From positions 1 to 64,000 of the forward strand of contig CAXTSE010000001.1 in NCBI GenBank assembly GCA_964246985.1: a stretch of DNA of 64,000 bases, read 5' to 3'. Each line of letters opens with the position of its first letter. The first letter of the stretch is position 1. The notes beneath the pieces are model-generated. The model had not been told where the DNA came from, did no database searches, and was given only the letters and a program-made list of their open reading frames with translations. Both the position numbers and the translations under genes were made by a program. Of the stretch, positions 61,026 through 64,000 are shown one piece after another. The DNA comes from CAXTSE01 sp964246985 (lineage in GTDB: Bacteria; Actinomycetota; Actinomycetes; Actinomycetales; Microbacteriaceae).

Positions 61026-62861
61026 CTACTCGCCCGAGCCTTCTGGCGTCTGCATGGCCGGCGTCCACTCCCAGGCGTTCCAGAAGACGCCGCGCGCGAG
61101 CGGCGACCGGGTGACGCCGGCGACCGAGGTCGAGACCGCCGTGACGGTCGGGTACGCGAAGAGGGGCACGCCGGAAGCGTCGCTCCAGATGAGCGCGTCG
61201 ATCTCGGTCAGGAGCGCGACCTGGTCGCTCTCGTCGTCCGTCGCATCCAGCTCGGCGATCAGGGCATCCACGCCGGCAGAGCTGTAGCCCGAGAAGTTCG
61301 CCAGCTCGGCATCGCTCTGGAAGACCGCCGCCGTGGCCGAGGCGCCGAGGCGCGTGGTGTCCCAGGCGTAGAGCGCGGCGTCGTAGGCGCCGGCGACGCC
61401 GAGCAGGTCGTCCCAGTCGGGGTTGGAGCAGTCGGTGACCTGGAACCCGGCGCGCAGGGCGCTGGCCTGGATGGCCTGGAACTCCGCGAGCCGGCGCGGG
61501 TTGGCCGGGTCGAAGAGGATGCAGACCACGGGGCTCGCGACCCCGGCCTCGGCGAGCAGCGACACCGCCTCGTCGACGTCGGTGCCGGCGTATGCGCGCG
61601 AGCCGTTCGAGGCCACCGCGTCGTCGTAGCCGGCCGCGCCCGGCCGGAGCACGAACGAGTCCAGCAGGCTCGCATCCTGCTGCACGGGCGCCACCAGCTC
61701 GTCGAGGATCTGCTGGCGCGGCACGACGCGCAGGAACGCCTCGCGCACCCGCTGGTCGCCGAACGTGCCGGACCGAGCGCCGGTGAACTGCAGGTCGAGG
61801 TGCTCGAAGGTGCCCTCGCTCCCCGCGGTGACGGTGACGCCGTCGACCGAGAGCAGGGCCTTGACCACATCGGCCGACGGCTGCGGCGACACGATGTCGA
61901 CGGCGCCGGTGTCGAGCAGATCGACGGTCTCGAGCGGGTCGGGCGAGACCGTCAGCACCATCGTCTCGAATCCCGGCGTGCGATCACCGCGGTACTCGGG
62001 GTTGGCCGTCAGCGTCACCGACTCCGCGTCGACCGCGTCGACCGTGTAGGGCCCCGACGAGACCAGGATGCTCCGATCGTCGGGGGTCGCGGTCAGGTTG
62101 TAGGCGCTGTTCCAGGTGCGCGCGACGGCGCCCAGGGTCTCGGGCCGGCCGGCCGCCACCGCGGAGACGAGCGCCGCCTTGGCCTGATCGGCCGTGGCGT
62201 CGTCGTCGAGCTCGAGCGCCTGCCGGGCCACGACGTGCGCGGGGAGGCCGGGCTCGAGCGCCGAGCGCCAGCCACTGAAGTACTCGTCGTAGCGCACGAC
62301 CAGGCTGCGCCCGTCATCCGCGATCTCGGGGATGCGCGACGCCCGTTCGAGCCCGCCGCCGACCGTGCCGTCGAAGAAGACGATGTCGTCGGGGAAGTCG
62401 TCGGTGTAGCGGCCGGTCTCGGGATCGACGTAGTCCCGGTCGTCGAACGGAGCGCCGTCGTCGCCGCGGGTGTTGAGCGAGCCGGAGTTGGCCGCCCAGG
62501 CGAGCAGCAGATCGGTCGCGTCGACAGCCACGCCGTCCGACCAGCGCGCGTCGCGGGCCACCGCGTACTTCACCGTGAGCGGATCGTCGTCGACGATCGA
62601 GGCGGTGCCGAAGCTCGTATCGGGCACCCACGCGTAGCGGTCGTCGACGTATCCGAAGGCCGCGCCGGTCAGGTAGGCGACGTCCGCGTTCGTGACGGCC
62701 GACCTGCCGTAGGAGGTGCGGGGATTCAGCGAGGTGAGCGGTGCCGCGACGGCCACGCGCACCTCGCTGCCGGTGACGACGGTGGTCGTCGGGGTGCACG
62801 CCGACAGCAGGGCCGCGATGACGGCTGACGCCGTCAGGACGGCCACGATGCGGATCTTCAC
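61026..62861 (-). CDS. Peptide/nickel-type solute-binding lipoprotein (SBP family 5)
   Basis: 611 residues. Lipobox LLSAC, C22. Family 5 features: SLNPRTSYGR near 45, VKYAVARDARWSDGVAVDATDLLLAWAA near 98 (family signature), ILVSSGPYTVDAVDAESVTL near 265, and VREAFLRVVPRQQI near 372. No ATPase or permease lies beside it within the window. GTG 62861 has TAGGCT (62870-62875, minus strand) eight bases upstream, so it may have its own promoter, although the partial gene upstream is co-directional and ends 20 bases away. Confidence 0.9.
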   Translation of the reverse strand: MKIRIVAVLTASAVIAALLSACTPTTTVVTGSEVRVAVAAPLTSLNPRTSYGRSAVTNADVAYLTGAAFGYVDDRYAWVPDTSFGTASIVDDDPLTVKYAVARDARWSDGVAVDATDLLLAWAANSGSLNTRGDDGAPFDDRDYVDPETGRYTDDFPDDIVFFDGTVGGGLERASRIPEIADDGRSLVVRYDEYFSGWRSALEPGLPAHVVARQALELDDDATADQAKAALVSAVAAGRPETLGAVARTWNSAYNLTATPDDRSILVSSGPYTVDAVDAESVTLTANPEYRGDRTPGFETMVLTVSPDPLETVDLLDTGAVDIVSPQPSADVVKALLSVDGVTVTAGSEGTFEHLDLQFTGARSGTFGDQRVREAFLRVVPRQQILDELVAPVQQDASLLDSFVLRPGAAGYDDAVASNGSRAYAGTDVDEAVSLLAEAGVASPVVCILFDPANPRRLAEFQAIQASALRAGFQVTDCSNPDWDDLLGVAGAYDAALYAWDTTRLGASATAAVFQSDAELANFSGYSSAGVDALIAELDATDDESDQVALLTEIDALIWSDASGVPLFAYPTVTAVSTSVAGVTRSPLARGVFWNAWEWTPAMQTPEGSGE

Positions 62862-62881
62862 CGCGGATCAGCCTAGGCGGA

Positions 62882-64000
62882 TCAGGACTCCGCGATGCGG
62901 AAGAACTGCGGCACCCCGCGCCAGTCGAACCCGACATCCGAGAGCCGGTCGTCGAATCCGCCCGTCGTCGTGCCGTACCAGAGGGGGATCGCCGGCAGGC
63001 GGTCGAGGAGGACCGTCTGAGCGGACTGCAGGATGGCGTTGGCGTCCCCCAGCGTCGACGCCGCAGCGGCCTCGGCGATCAGCGCGTCGAAGTCGGCGTC
63101 GCTGAACCCGGACCGGTTGGACGGACCCGTGGAGGCGAAGACGGGGGCGAGATAGCCGACGAGGCTCGGGGAGCCGGCGGAGGTCGTCGTGAGGAACGCC
63201 GAGGGGATGGTGCCGCCGTCGACCTGCGCCCGGAACTCCTCGGATTCCAGCGCGACGCTGGTGGCGTCGATGCCGAGCACGGCGCCGATCTGCGCGACCA
63301 CCTCGTCCACCCAGGCCGCGTCCGCGGAGTCGTCGTAGGCGACCGCGAAGGAGCCGGTCCACGGTGAGATCTGATCGGCCTGAGCCCACAGGTCGACGGC
63401 GGTGTCGTCGTCGCCGTCGAGCACCTCCACCCCCGCGAGGTCGTCGCGGTAGCCGTCGGCGATCGGCGAGGCGAAGTCGAGGGCAGGCCGATTGAGCCCG
63501 GCCAGCTGGTCGCCGATGATGTCCTGGCGATCGATGGCCCGCGAGATCGCCGCCCGACGCAGCTCCCCCTCGGGACCGGAGAAGTGGGTGAGCCGGAACG
63601 GGATAGTGATGGACTCGAGCATCGCCGACGGTTGCACGATCGCCGCGTCGCCCAGGTCGCCCGTGAGCGACGCGAGCGCCGAATCCGGGATGGAGCTCAT
63701 TACGTCGAGATTGCCCGACAGCAGGTCGGCGTACGCCGCAGCCTCCGACGCGTAGAACACGACCGAGACGCCGCCGTTCTGCGGCTCACGGGGACCGTCG
63801 TAGGACGGGTTGGCGACCAGCTCGATGCCCTCGCCGTGCTGCCACGCATCGTCGCCGTCGAGCATGTACGGCCCGTTGCCGATCGGGTGCTGGCCGAAGT
63901 CCGCGAGGTCGTCGAACGCCGAGGTCGGCAGCGGATAGAACGCCGGGCCACCCAGCCGCTGGACGAAGTCGACGGTCGGGGCGCTCAGCCTCACCACGAA
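62882..64000 (-). CDS. Partial peptide-binding protein (SBP family 5), C-terminal part
   Basis: The frame is open from the right edge to the stop at 62882, giving about 372 C-terminal residues. Family features: NGPYMLDGDDAWQHGEGIELVANPSYDGP near the start, LRRAAISRAIDRQDII in the middle (equivalent to the LALALNKD motif of the 53157 gene) and LLDRLPAIPLWYGTTTGGF near the end. The N-terminus, including any lipobox, lies outside the window. It precedes the second binding protein by 20 bases on the same strand, so the two are a tandem pair of distinct paralogues. Confidence 0.88.
   Translation of the reverse strand, partial: FVVRLSAPTVDFVQRLGGPAFYPLPTSAFDDLADFGQHPIGNGPYMLDGDDAWQHGEGIELVANPSYDGPREPQNGGVSVVFYASEAAAYADLLSGNLDVMSSIPDSALASLTGDLGDAAIVQPSAMLESITIPFRLTHFSGPEGELRRAAISRAIDRQDIIGDQLAGLNRPALDFASPIADGYRDDLAGVEVLDGDDDTAVDLWAQADQISPWTGSFAVAYDDSADAAWVDEVVAQIGAVLGIDATSVALESEEFRAQVDGGTIPSAFLTTTSAGSPSLVGYLAPVFASTGPSNRSGFSDADFDALIAEAAAASTLGDANAILQSAQTVLLDRLPAIPLWYGTTTGGFDDRLSDVGFDWRGVPQFFRIAES

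Overview
The window is very GC-rich, gene-dense chromosomal DNA. It reads as a high-GC Gram-positive actinobacterium, most likely a Microbacteriaceae member such as Microbacterium (inference from gene content; there is no rRNA to confirm it). About 57 protein genes and one initiator tRNA are supported. I see no phage, insertion sequence, integrase or CRISPR array, and no gene-free stretch longer than about 230 bases. Convergent genes often touch or overlap at their stops, and operon partners often overlap by 4 bases (ATGA or GTGA).

Region by region. (1) 1-3.7 kb: a partial small gene, a PLP trans-sulfuration-type enzyme, two alpha/beta hydrolases, a cupin and tRNA-fMet. (2) 3.7-23.2 kb: a block whose order resembles the mycobacterial Rv3193c-Rv3211 neighbourhood: UPF0182 membrane protein, PDZ/Lon-like protease, zincin-like protein, ThiF/cyclodehydratase-like protein, UvrD2 helicase, NudC, a kinase-fold protein, the AdnB/AdnA helicase-nuclease pair, DUF3107, a small membrane protein, a ferritin-like protein and a DEAD-box RNA helicase. 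(3) 23.2-26.7 kb: PHP phosphoesterase, membrane-anchored EEP hydrolase and aminopeptidase P. (4) 26.7-28.9 kb: a four-gene cassette that looks like type VII (ESX/WXG100) accessory genes without any secretion ATPase. (5) 29-32.9 kb: stress protein, MgtE-N/CBS protein, DUF1003, Mrp and a small protein. (6) 33-38.6 kb: a 35-residue membrane microprotein divergent from a LysR regulator, then a PLP decarboxylase and GPH-type transporter divergent from a succinic semialdehyde dehydrogenase. (7) 38.6-40.9 kb: a Thr/Pro-repeat membrane protein, TatB, an O-methyltransferase and DUF3117. (8) 41-48.3 kb: a PIG-V-like glycosyltransferase, dapE divergent from dapD, an unknown gene, citrate synthase, dapC, ferredoxin and a membrane protein. 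This gathers three lysine/diaminopimelate genes beside the TCA entry enzyme. dapD appears frameshifted near its 3' end. (9) 48.3-51.8 kb: an EfeUOB iron-uptake operon behind a probable DtxR-type iron box. (10) 52-58.5 kb: a complete Dpp/Opp peptide ABC transporter (permease C, binding lipoprotein, permease B, two ATPases) followed by a PH-domain protein. (11) 58.5-64 kb: a lipoprotein, the TypA/BipA GTPase and two tandem peptide-binding proteins, the second cut by the window edge.

A striking global feature is that about twenty genes have a TANNNT -10-like box ending 6 to 8 bases before the start codon. This implies widespread leaderless transcription and settles many start choices. The most interesting local items are the orphan ESX-like cassette, the dapD frameshift, the NudC protein without zinc-ribbon cysteines, the kinase-fold protein without canonical catalytic residues, and the microprotein/LysR pair with a palindrome that spans both the -10 box and the start codon.
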